From: an uncultured Muribaculaceae bacterium
GTDB taxonomy: Bacteria > Bacteroidota > Bacteroidia > Bacteroidales > Muribaculaceae
NCBI GenBank assembly: GCA_910589055.1
Contig: CAJURN010000015.1
Span: forward strand, 1 to 64,000
Direction: 5' to 3'
Length of the DNA: 64,000 nt
Shown: positions 41,313-51,187 of the stretch, piece by piece
Position numbering within the stretch: the first letter of the stretch is position 1
Layout: each line of letters starts with the position of its first letter
Made by a program: the position numbers and the translations under genes
The notes under the pieces: generated by a model
What the model was told of the DNA's origin: nothing
The model's database searches: none
Seen by the model: only the letters and a program-made list of their open reading frames with translations

Positions 41313-44027
41313 TTAGTCCTCGATTGCAGCCTGTGCAGCTGCTACGCGTGCGATGGGCACACGGTAGGGGGAGCAGCTGACGTAGTTCATGCCGAGTTTC
41401 GCGCAGAAGATTACGGATGAGGGTTCGCCGCCGTGTTCGCCACAGATACCTACTTTGAGGTCGGGGTTGACAGCACGGCCTTTTTCAACGCCCATGCGTA
41501 CGAGCTGGCCTACGCCTACCTGGTCGAGCACTTCGAAGGGATCGGTCTTGATGATACCATGATCCTTGTAGAATTTGAGGAACTTGGGAGCATCATCGCG
41601 GGAGAATCCGAAGGTCATCTGGGTAAGGTCGTTGGTACCGAAGGAGAAGAAGTCGGCAACGGATGCGATTTCGTTTGCTGTGAGGGCAGCGCGGGGTACT
41701 TCAATCATAGTACCTACTTTGTAGCGGATTGAGTCGCCCTTTTCAGCAAAGACCTTGGAGGCTGTGGCGTTGATAACGTCGGCCTGGTTCTGAAGTTCTT
41801 TCAGCGAGCCTACCAGAGGAATCATGATTTCGGGATGTACGTCGATACCACGTGATTTGCAGGCGAGAGCGGCTTCGATGATGGCGCGTGTCTGCATTTC
41901 GGTGATTTCGGGGTAGGTGATACCGAGACGGCAACCACGGTGTCCGAGCATGGGGTTGAATTCTTCGAGTGAATCAACTTTTGCTTTCACTTCTTCGAGT
42001 GTGAGACCCATTTCTTCGGCGAGCTCTTTCTGAGTGGCTGTCTGATGGGGTACGAACTCGTGCAGAGGGGGATCGAGGAGGCGGATTGTAACTCCGAATC
42101 CGTCCATAGCTTCGAAGATTCCTTCGAAGTCGCCACGCTGCATGGGGAGAAGTTTGGCAAGAGCCACACGGCGTCCTTCAACGTCGGAGGCAAGAATCAT
42201 TTCGCGTACGGCCTTGATACGGTCGCCTTCGAAGAACATGTGTTCTGTACGGCAAAGACCGATACCCTGGGCGCCGAAGTAGCGAGCCTGCTTGGCATCG
42301 CGGGGAGAGTCGGCGTTGGTGCGGACGAGGGTCTTGGTGTATTTGTCGGCGAGGTTCATGATTGCTGCGAAGTCGCCGCCGAGTTCGGGTTCGGTAGTGG
42401 GAACCTGTCCGTCGTAAACGTCGCCAGTTGAGCCATTGAGTGAAATCCAGTCGCCTTCCTGATAGGTTTTGCCGCCCATTTCAACGGTCTTGTTGACGTA
42501 GTCGACTTTGATTTCGCCTGCGCCGGATACGCAGCATTTGCCCATACCGCGAGCCACAACGGCTGCGTGGCTTGTCATACCTCCACGCATTGTGAGGATA
42601 CCCTGGGCAACTGCCATACCGCGAAGGTCTTCGGGAGAAGTCTCGATGCGGACGAGAACGACTTTACGTTTCTTTTCAGCCCATGCTTCGGCGTCTTCAG
42701 CGGAGAATACAATCTGGCCTGTTGCTGCACCGGGAGATGCGGGAAGACCCTTAGCTACGACAGTGGCACGCTTGAGGGCGCTCTTGTCGAATACGGGGTG
42801 GAGAAGTTCGTCGAGTTTCTGGGGCTCCATGCGGCGGAGTACTGTCTTTTCGTCGATTTCGCCTGCGCGGAGGAGGTCCATGGCGATTTTCACCATAGCG
42901 GCACCTGTGCGCTTGCCGTTACGTGTCTGGAGCATCCAAAGTTTGCCGTCCTGGATTGTGAATTCCATGTCCTGCATATCTTTGTAGTATGCTTCGAGAC
43001 GGTCGGCGATGTCGAAGAGTTCCTGGGCGCATACGGGCATAGCTTCCTGGAGGGAAGGATATTTGGAAGCGCGTTCTTCTTCGGAGATTCCCTGGAGGGC
43101 AGCCCAACGGCGTGAGCCTTCGATGGTAATCTGCTGGGGTGTGCGGATACCGGCAACAACGTCTTCACCCTGTGCGTTGATGAGGTATTCGCCGTTGAAC
43201 ATGTTTTCGCCGGTGGCAGCGTCACGGGAGAAAGCAACACCTGTTGCGGAGTTGTTGCCCATGTTGCCGTATACCATTGCCTGAACGTTAACGGCAGTTC
43301 CCCATTCTTCGGGAATCTGGTTCATGCGGCGGTAGAGGATTGCACGCTCGTTCATCCAGCTGTCGAATACGGCGCAGATGCCACCCCAGAGCTGTTCCCA
43401 AGCGCTTTCGGGGAAGTCTTTTCCGGTGTATTCCTTAACGGCGGCCTTGAAGAGACGTACGAGGTTCTTGAGGTCTTCTACGTCGAGCTCGGTGTCGAGT
43501 TTAACGCCTTTTTCCTCTTTAACCTTGTCCATGATTTCTTCGAAGGGATCAATGTCGGTTTTGTTTTTGGGTTTCATACCGAGCACAACGTCGCCGTACA
43601 TCTGTACGAAACGGCGGTAGCTGTCCCATGCGAAGCGGGGGTTGCCGCTTTTCTTGGCGAGGGATTCAACGGTTGCATCGTTCATACCGAGGTTGAGGAC
43701 GGTGTCCATCATACCGGGCATAGAAGCGCGGGCGCCTGAGCGAACTGATACGAGAAGGGGGTTGGATGAGTCGTCGAATTTGTTTCCGGTGAGGCTTTCA
43801 ACGTGTGCGATAGCGTCTTCAACCTCTTTTTTGATACGGCTTACGACTTCGTCCTTGCCGTACTGGGTGTACTCGTTACAAACTTCGGTAGTGATGGTAA
43901 AACCGGGAGGTACCGGCATACCAAGAAGGTTCATTTCGGCGAGATTGGCGCCTTTGCCACCGAGGAGATTTCTCATCTCGGAATTGCCTTCGGCTTTACC
44001 GTCTCCGAATGTATAAACTCTTTTCAT
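41313..44027 (-). CDS. ppdK: Pyruvate, phosphate dikinase
   Basis: A 904-residue three-domain enzyme that interconverts pyruvate, ATP and phosphate with PEP, AMP and pyrophosphate. In anaerobic Bacteroidales it can serve glycolysis or gluconeogenesis. The N-terminal nucleotide-binding domain starts FGDGKAEGNSEMRNLLGGKG and contains SVRSGARASMPGMMDTVLNL. The swivelling phospho-His domain has the catalytic His in GGMTSHAAVVARGMGKCCVS. The C-terminal PEP/pyruvate barrel has the catalytic Cys in GICGEHGGEPSS and SFGTNDLTQMTFGFSRDD. The length is standard. Monocistronic with its own terminator. Confidence 0.98.
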   Translation of the reverse strand: MKRVYTFGDGKAEGNSEMRNLLGGKGANLAEMNLLGMPVPPGFTITTEVCNEYTQYGKDEVVSRIKKEVEDAIAHVESLTGNKFDDSSNPLLVSVRSGARASMPGMMDTVLNLGMNDATVESLAKKSGNPRFAWDSYRRFVQMYGDVVLGMKPKNKTDIDPFEEIMDKVKEEKGVKLDTELDVEDLKNLVRLFKAAVKEYTGKDFPESAWEQLWGGICAVFDSWMNERAILYRRMNQIPEEWGTAVNVQAMVYGNMGNNSATGVAFSRDAATGENMFNGEYLINAQGEDVVAGIRTPQQITIEGSRRWAALQGISEEERASKYPSLQEAMPVCAQELFDIADRLEAYYKDMQDMEFTIQDGKLWMLQTRNGKRTGAAMVKIAMDLLRAGEIDEKTVLRRMEPQKLDELLHPVFDKSALKRATVVAKGLPASPGAATGQIVFSAEDAEAWAEKKRKVVLVRIETSPEDLRGMAVAQGILTMRGGMTSHAAVVARGMGKCCVSGAGEIKVDYVNKTVEMGGKTYQEGDWISLNGSTGDVYDGQVPTTEPELGGDFAAIMNLADKYTKTLVRTNADSPRDAKQARYFGAQGIGLCRTEHMFFEGDRIKAVREMILASDVEGRRVALAKLLPMQRGDFEGIFEAMDGFGVTIRLLDPPLHEFVPHQTATQKELAEEMGLTLEEVKAKVDSLEEFNPMLGHRGCRLGITYPEITEMQTRAIIEAALACKSRGIDVHPEIMIPLVGSLKELQNQADVINATASKVFAEKGDSIRYKVGTMIEVPRAALTANEIASVADFFSFGTNDLTQMTFGFSRDDAPKFLKFYKDHGIIKTDPFEVLDQVGVGQLVRMGVEKGRAVNPDLKVGICGEHGGEPSSVIFCAKLGMNYVSCSPYRVPIARVAAAQAAIED

Positions 44028-44222
44028 TGGGTTGGTTATATATTAATTAATATAATAATATGTTTTCAGGTCGATTATATACTTATTCCGCGCCGGAGCG
44101 CGTGCTTGCTGAAGAGTTTTGCAAATTTAATAAAATTCCTTGGAATTACTGCAATACTGAATCTTATTCTTTGTGAAAAAATATTGAGCGAACGTTGAGC
44201 GGAATGGTGCGCCACGACATAA

Positions 44223-44262
44223 AAAGCCCGGACTGGCGAAATCGACTTCGCGGGTCCGGGCG
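44223..44262 (-). terminator. Terminator of the nqr operon
   Basis: GCCCGGACTGGCGAAATC pairs imperfectly with GACTTCGCGGGTCCGGGC. On the minus strand it lies about 55 bases after the nqrF stop and is followed by TTTTTATG. Confidence 0.8.
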
Positions 44263-44315
44263 GGAGTGTTTTATGTAGTGGTACGTTGAAACGTGGGGGA
44301 GGGAAGCATCCTTAT

Positions 44316-45623
44316 TTATCCACCGAAGTTGTCGTAATGGATGCTTTCGGGGTCTACGCCAAGTCCGTCGAGCATGCTGTTTACGGCGTTGCTCATCGGG
44401 CCGGGACCACACATGTAATATTCGATATCTTCCGGCGCGGGATGATCCTTGAGGTATGTGTCGTAGATAACCTGATGCACGAATCCGGGAGTGTACTTGA
44501 CTCCTGCGGCATCGGCGGCCGGGTCGGGACGGTCAAGCGCCAGATGGAATTTGAAGTTGGGGAATTCTTTCTCGAGATTGAGGAAGTCCTGGAGGTAGAA
44601 CACTTCGTTGAGCGCGCGGGCGCCGTAGAAGTAGTTCATCTTGCGGTTGGTGGTCTTGAGCGTCTTTGTCATGTGCATTATCTGTGCACGCAGGGGAGCC
44701 ATTCCGGCGCCGCCGCCAATCCACATCATTTCGTTTTCGGAGTCGAAGATGGGATGGAAGTCGCCGTAGGGGCCGCTCATTATTACCTTGTCGCCGGGTT
44801 TGAGGGAGAAGATATAGCTTGATGCGATACCGGGCATTACGTCCATGAATCCGGTCTGAGGTTTGGGTTTCATGGGCGGCGTCGCGATGCGCACGGTGAG
44901 CATGATACGGTCGCCTTCGGCAGGGTAGTTAGCCATGGAGTAGGCGCGTACGGTCGTTTCGGTATTGCGGCATTTGAGCGAGAAGAGGCCGAATTTTTCC
45001 CATGCCGGGAGGTATTCGTCGCCGATAAGGGATTTGTCGATGTCGCGGTTGTAATCCATGTCGAAGGGCGGAATCTTAATCTGGGCATATGAGCCGGGAA
45101 TAAAATCCATGTGCTGTCCGGCAGGCAACGCGACGATAAATTCCTTGATGAATGTTGCCACGTTGCGGTTGGAAATCACCTCACATTCCCATTCCTTGAC
45201 ATCGAGGGCCGATGCGGGAACGTTTATTTTCATGTCTTCCTTCACCTTGACCTGACAAGCGAGACGCCAGTGGTTCTTGATTTCCTTGCGTGTGAAGTGC
45301 ACGGTCTCGGTAGGCAGGATTTCACCACCGCCTTCAAGAACCTGCACGCGACATTGTCCGCAACTGCCTTTTCCGCCGCATGCCGAGGGGAGGAAAATGT
45401 TCTGGTCGGCCATTGTGGATAGCAGGGGCTTTCCGGAGGGTGCCGTGACGTTGCGGTCATCGTTTATGTTGATAGTGACATCGCCGGTGTGTACGAGATA
45501 GCGTTTTGCAATGAGCAGGATGATTACAAGGAGCAATGTCACTCCGAGGAAAAATCCGACTCCGGCGAGCAGCGTAAGTGATGCTTGGGCGGAAAGTGCC
45601 GCGGGAATATAATTAAGTAGCAT
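44316..45623 (-). CDS. nqrF: Na+-translocating NADH:quinone reductase subunit F
   Basis: The electron-input subunit of Na+-NQR: it oxidises NADH by FAD and passes electrons to a 2Fe-2S centre. The 435-residue protein has an N-terminal membrane anchor (GVGFFLGVTLLLVIILLIA), a ferredoxin domain with cluster ligands CGGKGSCGQC plus the Cys in WRLACQVKV, an FAD-binding barrel (TVRAYSMANYP) and a C-terminal NADH domain (MMWIGGGAGMAPLRAQI, ending MCGPGPMSNAVNSML). The frame is open 66 codons upstream into nqrE, but the ATG at 45623, five bases after the nqrE stop, fits the anchor. Last gene of the operon. Confidence 0.97.
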   Translation of the reverse strand: MLLNYIPAALSAQASLTLLAGVGFFLGVTLLLVIILLIAKRYLVHTGDVTININDDRNVTAPSGKPLLSTMADQNIFLPSACGGKGSCGQCRVQVLEGGGEILPTETVHFTRKEIKNHWRLACQVKVKEDMKINVPASALDVKEWECEVISNRNVATFIKEFIVALPAGQHMDFIPGSYAQIKIPPFDMDYNRDIDKSLIGDEYLPAWEKFGLFSLKCRNTETTVRAYSMANYPAEGDRIMLTVRIATPPMKPKPQTGFMDVMPGIASSYIFSLKPGDKVIMSGPYGDFHPIFDSENEMMWIGGGAGMAPLRAQIMHMTKTLKTTNRKMNYFYGARALNEVFYLQDFLNLEKEFPNFKFHLALDRPDPAADAAGVKYTPGFVHQVIYDTYLKDHPAPEDIEYYMCGPGPMSNAVNSMLDGLGVDPESIHYDNFGG

Positions 45624-45628
45624 TGGCT

Positions 45629-46246
45629 TTAGATTTTGATTCCGAGAAAGCTCATGAAGGCGATACCCATGAGAGCTGTTATAATGAAAGTGATGCCAAC
45701 TCCTTTGAGCGGTCCGGGCACGTTGGAGTATCCGGCAACGCGCTCGCGCACGGCTGCCACGGCAGTGATTGCAAGAAGCCATCCGATGCCCCATCCGCCA
45801 CCGGCGCATACGGCTGTCCATACACTTCCGAAATCACGCTGCTGCATGAAGAGCGAACCGCCGAGAATTGCACAGTTGACGGCGATGAGCGGGAGGAAGA
45901 TTCCTAATGAGGAATAGAGTGCGGGAGCGTACTTCTCAACCACCATTTCCACGAGCTGAGTCATTGAGGCGATTACCGCGATGAAGACGATAAGCGAGAG
46001 GAAACTCAGGTCGACAGTCGCGAATTCCGGACCGAGCCATGCGAGCGCACCTTCGCGGAGAACGTAGGTCTCAAGCAGGTAGTTGATCGGAAGTGTGATT
46101 ACGAGCATGAATGTCACGGCCACACCGAGACCGAAGGCTGTCTTGACATTTTTGCTCACGGCAATGAATGAGCACATGCCAAGGAAGTAGGCAAATATCA
46201 TGTTGTCGATGAAAATCGACCGGATGAACAAGTTTAGATTTTCCAT
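45629..46246 (-). CDS. nqrE: Na+-translocating NADH:quinone reductase subunit E
   Basis: A 205-residue integral membrane subunit with six helices, related to NqrD. The conserved Cys residues that hold the intramembrane iron centre with NqrD are in LGMCSFIAVSKNVKTAFG and LIAVNCAILGGSLFM. The acidic residues near helix ends (VEMVVEKYAPAL) fit the family. It is separated by 18 bases from nqrD and 5 bases from nqrF. Confidence 0.96.
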   Translation of the reverse strand: MENLNLFIRSIFIDNMIFAYFLGMCSFIAVSKNVKTAFGLGVAVTFMLVITLPINYLLETYVLREGALAWLGPEFATVDLSFLSLIVFIAVIASMTQLVEMVVEKYAPALYSSLGIFLPLIAVNCAILGGSLFMQQRDFGSVWTAVCAGGGWGIGWLLAITAVAAVRERVAGYSNVPGPLKGVGITFIITALMGIAFMSFLGIKI

Positions 46247-46264
46247 TTTGGTACTTCCTGTATT

Positions 46265-46891
46265 TTATTTTTCCTGAAGGTCTTTGTTAATGCTTCTCTG
46301 TACCCAAATGATGCAGGCAACCACGATGAGAGCCATCGGAGGCAGAATCATAAGGCCGTTGTTGACGTATCCGGCTTCGTAAGCACATTGGGGGATGACG
46401 GTGTAGCCGAGAAGTGTTCCCGAGCCGAGCAATTCGCGGAAGAAACCGACAATGACAAGAATGAGCGCATAGCCGATACCGTTGCCGATGCCGTCGAGGA
46501 ATGAAGGCCAGGGACGGTTGCCCATCGCGAAGGCTTCAAGGCGTCCCATCAATATACAGTTGGTGATGATGAGGCCGATGAACACGGAGAGCTGCTTGCT
46601 CACGTCGTAGGCATAAGCCGCGAGGAGCTGTGACACGATTACCACCAATCCGGCCACCACCACGAGCTGTACTATAATTCGGATGTTTGTTGGAATGGTG
46701 TTTCGGATAAGGGATATTATGACGTTGCTGAACGCAAGTACCGCGATAACGGAAAGCCCCATGACGATAGCGGGCTCGAGCTTGGCGGTGACGGCAAGCA
46801 CCGAGCAGATACCGAGAATCTGCACCACCACGGGATTATTCTTCGAGAATGGATTGAAGAATACTTCTTTATTTGAAATCTTTTCAGCCAT
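46265..46891 (-). CDS. nqrD: Na+-translocating NADH:quinone reductase subunit D
   Basis: A 208-residue, six-helix subunit. Family Cys residues are in VQILGICSVLAVTAKLEPA and LIITNCILMGRLEAFAM, which with NqrE form the membrane iron site. The N-terminal cytosolic stretch (AEKISNKEVFFNPFSKNNPV) is typical. It follows nqrC with a 35-base gap. Confidence 0.96.
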   Translation of the reverse strand: MAEKISNKEVFFNPFSKNNPVVVQILGICSVLAVTAKLEPAIVMGLSVIAVLAFSNVIISLIRNTIPTNIRIIVQLVVVAGLVVIVSQLLAAYAYDVSKQLSVFIGLIITNCILMGRLEAFAMGNRPWPSFLDGIGNGIGYALILVIVGFFRELLGSGTLLGYTVIPQCAYEAGYVNNGLMILPPMALIVVACIIWVQRSINKDLQEK

Positions 46892-46926
46892 CTTGACTTG
46901 AAATTGGATAGTTTTGATTTAAGATT

Positions 46927-47640
46927 CTACTTTGCGGCAGCGGCTGTCGCTTCGAGGAATGATTTGTAGGGTGTGAGACAGTTGTCAATCATTGTTCCCA
47001 CGCCCTTGCTGGTGATGGTGCCACCGGAAATGCCGTCGACATAGTCCTCGTCGCCCGAGGGGTGCTGACCGGCCTTGACAACCGCGATAGGCATGAAGTT
47101 GCCATCCTTGAAAAGGACTTTCCCGGCGAACTGCGATGAGAAAGCGGGCTTTTCAATTTCGGCGCCAAGTCCGGGAGTCTCGCCCTGGTGGGCAAAATAT
47201 GCGCCATAGACGGTGGTAGCGTCGCTGTCAAGCGAAACATATCCCCAGATCGGACCCCACAGACCTGCTCCGTATAGCGGAAGAATCAGTTTGTAGCTTC
47301 CGTCGGGCATCGTACATTCAAATACGGGGAGAACGCGTTCGTCGGCAGGGAGCTTGATCTGTGCGGCGATATTCACGTTGAAGGCGTCCACGTCGTCCAG
47401 CTTCTCGTCGCGGCTGTTTACGGCGTAGGCCGATGTGATGTAACGGTCGTAATACTCAATCACACTGTCGGCCGGGGGATTGACATTGACGCTTGCGAGA
47501 ATCTGACGCATCTTGTCGGCGTTGGCGTTTGCCACCTGCTTGGGCTTCAAGGAGATGGCTGTGAAGGCAAGAGCCGTGCCAACAACGGCTACTAAAACGA
47601 TGATATAAATTATCGTGTATAAGTTGCTTTGCTTGTTCAT
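46927..47640 (-). CDS. nqrC: Na+-translocating NADH:quinone reductase subunit C
   Basis: A 237-residue subunit with one N-terminal membrane helix (TIIYIIVLVAVVGTALAFTA) and a periplasmic FMN-binding domain. FMN would be attached covalently by ApbE to the Thr of the flavinylation motif, here in DGISGGTITSKGVGTM; the site reads SGGT where many family members have SGAT. The substrate-facing segment GLWGPIWGYVSLDSDATTV is conserved. The ATG overlaps the nqrB stop by four bases. No apbE gene is in the window, so the flavin transferase must be encoded elsewhere. Confidence 0.96.
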   Translation of the reverse strand: MNKQSNLYTIIYIIVLVAVVGTALAFTAISLKPKQVANANADKMRQILASVNVNPPADSVIEYYDRYITSAYAVNSRDEKLDDVDAFNVNIAAQIKLPADERVLPVFECTMPDGSYKLILPLYGAGLWGPIWGYVSLDSDATTVYGAYFAHQGETPGLGAEIEKPAFSSQFAGKVLFKDGNFMPIAVVKAGQHPSGDEDYVDGISGGTITSKGVGTMIDNCLTPYKSFLEATAAAAK

Positions 47641-48857
47641 GAGCGTGACGTTTTAGCTTTCAGACGTTTTTCGCGGCGTGAAATGTTTGCATTTACAACA
47701 CACCAGTCGATCAGCGGTGCGAAACAGTTCATAAGAAGAACCGCGAGCATCGCACCTTCGGGATAACCGTTGTTGTAGGTTCTGATGATTATTGCAATCA
47801 CACCGATAAGGAATCCATAAATATATTTGCCCACGGTTGTATGAGCGGCAGTCACGGGGTCGGTTGCCATGAATACGGCTGCGAAGGCGAAACCGCCTAA
47901 CAGAAGCTGGTCGACGGGCGAAAGGTAGGAAGCCGGGTAGAGAGGCGAGGCAAATGTGTTAGCCACAAGGCTCATGATAAAGCCGCCTGCAAATACCGAG
48001 AGCATCACACGCCATGAAGCTATGCCTGTGAGGAGCAGAAGAAGTCCGCCGATAAGGATGCAGAGTGTCGATGTTTCGCCGAATGAGCCGGGAATCAGAC
48101 CGAGGAAAGCATCCCAGGTGGAAATGTCAAGGCCGTTGGCTCCGGTGAATTGAATGTTTGAGCTTGTCTGAGTCGCGAGCTGTCCAAGCGGAGTGGCGCA
48201 GGAGAATCCGTCGGCCAGGGGAGTGCCGAAACCGAAGGGTGCGCCGGTGCCTATATAGACCTTGTCGCCTGACATCTGTGCAGGATATGCGAAGAACAGG
48301 AACGCACGCGCCACGAGCGCCACGTTAAGAACATTATATCCTGTGCCGCCAAACACTTCCTTTACGAAAATAACGGAGAAAGCCGTGGCTACGGCAAGCA
48401 TCCACAGAGGTACTTCCGGCGGGCATATCATCGGGATCAGGATACCCGTTACAAGAAATCCTTCCTGAATTTCTTCCTTGCGCCATTGGGCTACGATGAA
48501 TTCGATACCGAGGCCGACAACGTATGCCGTGACAACGCGCGGAAGCACTGTGAGGAATCCGTAAATCATCAGATCCCAGAAGGGGAACTCGGTTGCGCCG
48601 AGGGCAAGCCAGTGCTGATAGCCGGTGTTGTACATTCCGAAAAGGAAGCAAGGCAACAGCGCGAGCACTACGATAATCATAGTGCGCTTGGAGTCGATGC
48701 TGTCGTGGATGTGCACGGCCAGGGATTTTCCGGAGGTCGTGTTGGGTGTATATAGGAAAGTCTCAAATCCGTCGAAAACCGACTGGAAGGCGTGTAACTT
48801 TCCTCCCGGCTCAAAATTGGGCTTGATTTTGTTGAGGTAGTTGCGTAAGCGTGCCAA
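47637..48857 (-). CDS. nqrB: Na+-translocating NADH:quinone reductase subunit B
   Basis: A 406-residue subunit with about ten membrane helices, the core of the Na+ channel and quinone site. The covalent FMN site is in DGFSCATPLGQLA (SCAT form of the S-x-A-T motif). Other family segments are VKEVFGGTGYNVLNVALVAR and AAVFMATDPVTAAHTTVGKY. The length is normal. It lies 26 bases after nqrA and overlaps nqrC by ATGA. Confidence 0.97.
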   Translation of the reverse strand: MARLRNYLNKIKPNFEPGGKLHAFQSVFDGFETFLYTPNTTSGKSLAVHIHDSIDSKRTMIIVVLALLPCFLFGMYNTGYQHWLALGATEFPFWDLMIYGFLTVLPRVVTAYVVGLGIEFIVAQWRKEEIQEGFLVTGILIPMICPPEVPLWMLAVATAFSVIFVKEVFGGTGYNVLNVALVARAFLFFAYPAQMSGDKVYIGTGAPFGFGTPLADGFSCATPLGQLATQTSSNIQFTGANGLDISTWDAFLGLIPGSFGETSTLCILIGGLLLLLTGIASWRVMLSVFAGGFIMSLVANTFASPLYPASYLSPVDQLLLGGFAFAAVFMATDPVTAAHTTVGKYIYGFLIGVIAIIIRTYNNGYPEGAMLAVLLMNCFAPLIDWCVVNANISRREKRLKAKTSRS

Positions 48858-48883
48858 AATCGTATGCTTGTTAAGATGAAACG

Positions 48884-50242
48884 TTATTCAAGTTCTTTGC
48901 GGAGGAAGTCGAGGCCTTCGCGTACAATCTTCTGGAGGGGAAGTTTTGATGTGTCGGCGTATTCTGCGGCGGCAAAGTCTTCGGGAGCTACTTCGTAGAT
49001 GCCAAGTTTCTCCATTGATTCGATGTCGCGTGAGATAATCGCTTTGAGAAGATACTCGGGCATCACATCCATGGGGAATACTCTGTCGTATTCGCCGCTC
49101 ATAATCATTGCGCGACGTCCGCCGTTGAGTCTTGCATCCGGACGGAAGAGCTTATGGAGGAAATGACCGGGGAATGAACGTGACAGGCTCATCTTGGACG
49201 GAGCCATTGAAGCCCAGCCCATGAACTCATCGGCATCATCACCTTCGGCGATTACAGTAATCTGGCGCCAAGGGTAGTGGAGATAAGATTCTTTGCTGTC
49301 GGGATTTTCAACGGTTCCGGTGAAGACATTTCCGCAGATTACACGTTTGTGGACATTGTCGTTTTTAAGACGTCCGGCCAATACTTCCGGCAGCGACGCT
49401 CCTTCAACCGTCTTGACAGCGCAAGGTGTGGCTACTTCCGGACCGGTCACAGCCACAAAGGTCTGTGAAACTACCTTGCCGTCGGTGAACAGGCGTCCTA
49501 TCTTATATAATGTGGCGATGTCCATACACCATATGGTCTCGCCTTTATTGACGGGAGCGATATTGGCAGCCTGAACTCCGGGGTTGCTTGCCGGATATTT
49601 TCCGGAAACCTCCACGATTTCGGCGCCCTTGATTGTTCCGGAAAAGCCGGAATCGCTCACGGATATGTAAACCTTTCCTTGTGTGAGTCCGGACAGTACT
49701 TCCACAGCTTTGGTTAGAACTTGCGCGGCATCGTCGCCCATAAGTCCGAATCCGGGTTGTGGAGCGAGCGGAGCAAGGTCAAATGCCGTGACAAAGATGT
49801 CGCGCGGAGCTTCGTTGAGCCGCGGCACGATGTCGTAGGGGCGTTGGCGCACCTCGGCAAGCAGGCCGGATCCGGCGAGCAGTGACAGAATCGCAGCGGA
49901 ATCTTTGGCAGAGGCTGTGTCGAAAGCCTCGGATTCAAACGGAGCGGAAGCATCGGTTTCAACTTCAACGCGCAGAATCTTGCGGCGTTCGCCACGAACT
50001 ACGGCCTTTACTTTTCCGGCAACCGGAGAAGTGATTTTAAGGTCGGGCTGGGTTTTATCGAAGAGAAGGCACGAACCTACTTTCACCAAATCCCCTTCCT
50101 TGACATTGGTCTTGGGTGTAATTCCGTGAAAGTCTTCCGGATATATGGCACAAGTGGTCGGAACGATTTCCGCACAGGGATTCCAGTTCTCCACGGCGCC
50201 GTCAATATTAAGGGTAAGACCCTTTTTAAGTTTCAGTTGCAT
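48884..50242 (-). CDS. nqrA: Na+-translocating NADH:quinone reductase subunit A
   Basis: A 452-residue peripheral cytosolic subunit, first gene of the nqrABCDEF operon; it contributes to the ubiquinone/menaquinone site. The family start MQLKLKKGLTLNIDG, the barrel segment PKTNVKEGDLVKVGSCLLFD, and VNKGETIWCMDIATLYKIG are recognisable. The complete operon is in the usual order, so respiration of NADH can be coupled to Na+ export; nhaA nearby (55 kb) uses or restores the same gradient. A -7 box lies at 50275-50282. Confidence 0.96.
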   Translation of the reverse strand: MQLKLKKGLTLNIDGAVENWNPCAEIVPTTCAIYPEDFHGITPKTNVKEGDLVKVGSCLLFDKTQPDLKITSPVAGKVKAVVRGERRKILRVEVETDASAPFESEAFDTASAKDSAAILSLLAGSGLLAEVRQRPYDIVPRLNEAPRDIFVTAFDLAPLAPQPGFGLMGDDAAQVLTKAVEVLSGLTQGKVYISVSDSGFSGTIKGAEIVEVSGKYPASNPGVQAANIAPVNKGETIWCMDIATLYKIGRLFTDGKVVSQTFVAVTGPEVATPCAVKTVEGASLPEVLAGRLKNDNVHKRVICGNVFTGTVENPDSKESYLHYPWRQITVIAEGDDADEFMGWASMAPSKMSLSRSFPGHFLHKLFRPDARLNGGRRAMIMSGEYDRVFPMDVMPEYLLKAIISRDIESMEKLGIYEVAPEDFAAAEYADTSKLPLQKIVREGLDFLRKELE

Positions 50243-50274
50243 CAGAATTAACGGTTATGAACTTAAATTTGCTG

Positions 50275-50282
50275 CAAAGGTA
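50275..50282 (-). promoter_or_regulatory. -7 element of the nqr operon
   Basis: Minus strand TACCTTTG, 32 bases before the nqrA ATG; no clear TTTG at -33. Confidence 0.6.
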
Positions 50283-50326
50283 GTGTTTTTATATTAAAGT
50301 TGGTTAAATATAAGCACTTTATTTTA

Positions 50327-51187
50327 TCATAAAGTTAAGTCTTGGATGAAATTTCCATGAAAAACGGTTTCGGCAGGCCCTGTCATGAGTATATTTCCGG
50401 TGTCAGAATCGGTATCAATCACTAAATCTCCGCCTTTCAGCAGTACTGTAACCGGCATTGTGCATCGTCCGGTTTTTACTGCGGCTGCCGCGGCGGCGCA
50501 AGCTCCCGTGCCGCAGGCTTCGGTTTCGCCCACGCCGCGTTCCCACGTAAATTGCCGGATTTTGTGCTCGCCCATCTTCTCCACAAATTCAATATTGGCT
50601 TTTTCGGGCCAAAGCGGATGACATTCGAGTTGGGGGCCAAGTAGCCCGACAGATATCGCTGCAAGATTCTCCACAAACACCACACCATGAGGATTTCCCA
50701 TAGATACACCTATAACTTTGAAATCGCCTTGTGGAAGATGTATCGGATACTCCACCATTTCAAGCTCATCCACCCGCGCGGGGATGTCTTGCGGGGTAAA
50801 AACAGCGGGACCCATGTCGACGGTTATCTGCAACCCTGCATTAGAAGGATTGCGGGAGATTGCAAGCTCCTTCAGCCCGGCCAAAGTCTCGATGGTGAGG
50901 TGTCCGGGCTTGGATGCAGCTGTGTCGTAAATGTGTTTTCCGACACAGCGTATTCCATTGCCGCACATCTGTGCTTCCGTGCCGTCGGAGTTGAAAATTC
51001 GCATCCGCGCATCCGCCTTATCCGACTGAAGGACAATGAGCAATCCGTCGGCGCCGACTCCGCGATGTCTGTCGCACATTCGCACGGCGAGGGTGGGGAA
51101 GTCGTATTCCTCACCCTCGCGGCAATCAAGAAGCACGAAATCGTTGCCGAGTCCGTGCATTTTTGTGAAACTGATTTTATCGCACAT
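50327..51187 (-). CDS. dapF: Diaminopimelate epimerase
   Basis: A 286-residue enzyme that converts LL- to meso-diaminopimelate for peptidoglycan and lysine. The two catalytic Cys are in AQMCGNGIRCVGK and TEACGTGACAAAAA; the N-terminus reads KISFTKMHGLGNDFVLLDC. The ATG at 51187 overlaps the end of the aminotransferase gene by 11 bases, so the two are translationally coupled. No other dap gene is in the window. Confidence 0.96.
   Translation of the reverse strand: MCDKISFTKMHGLGNDFVLLDCREGEEYDFPTLAVRMCDRHRGVGADGLLIVLQSDKADARMRIFNSDGTEAQMCGNGIRCVGKHIYDTAASKPGHLTIETLAGLKELAISRNPSNAGLQITVDMGPAVFTPQDIPARVDELEMVEYPIHLPQGDFKVIGVSMGNPHGVVFVENLAAISVGLLGPQLECHPLWPEKANIEFVEKMGEHKIRQFTWERGVGETEACGTGACAAAAAAVKTGRCTMPVTVLLKGGDLVIDTDSDTGNILMTGPAETVFHGNFIQDLTL

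Noticed and set aside
45624..45821. Earlier nqrF start adding 66 residues
   Set aside because: The extension is an Arg/His-rich shadow of nqrE; the ATG at 45623 gives the proper membrane anchor.
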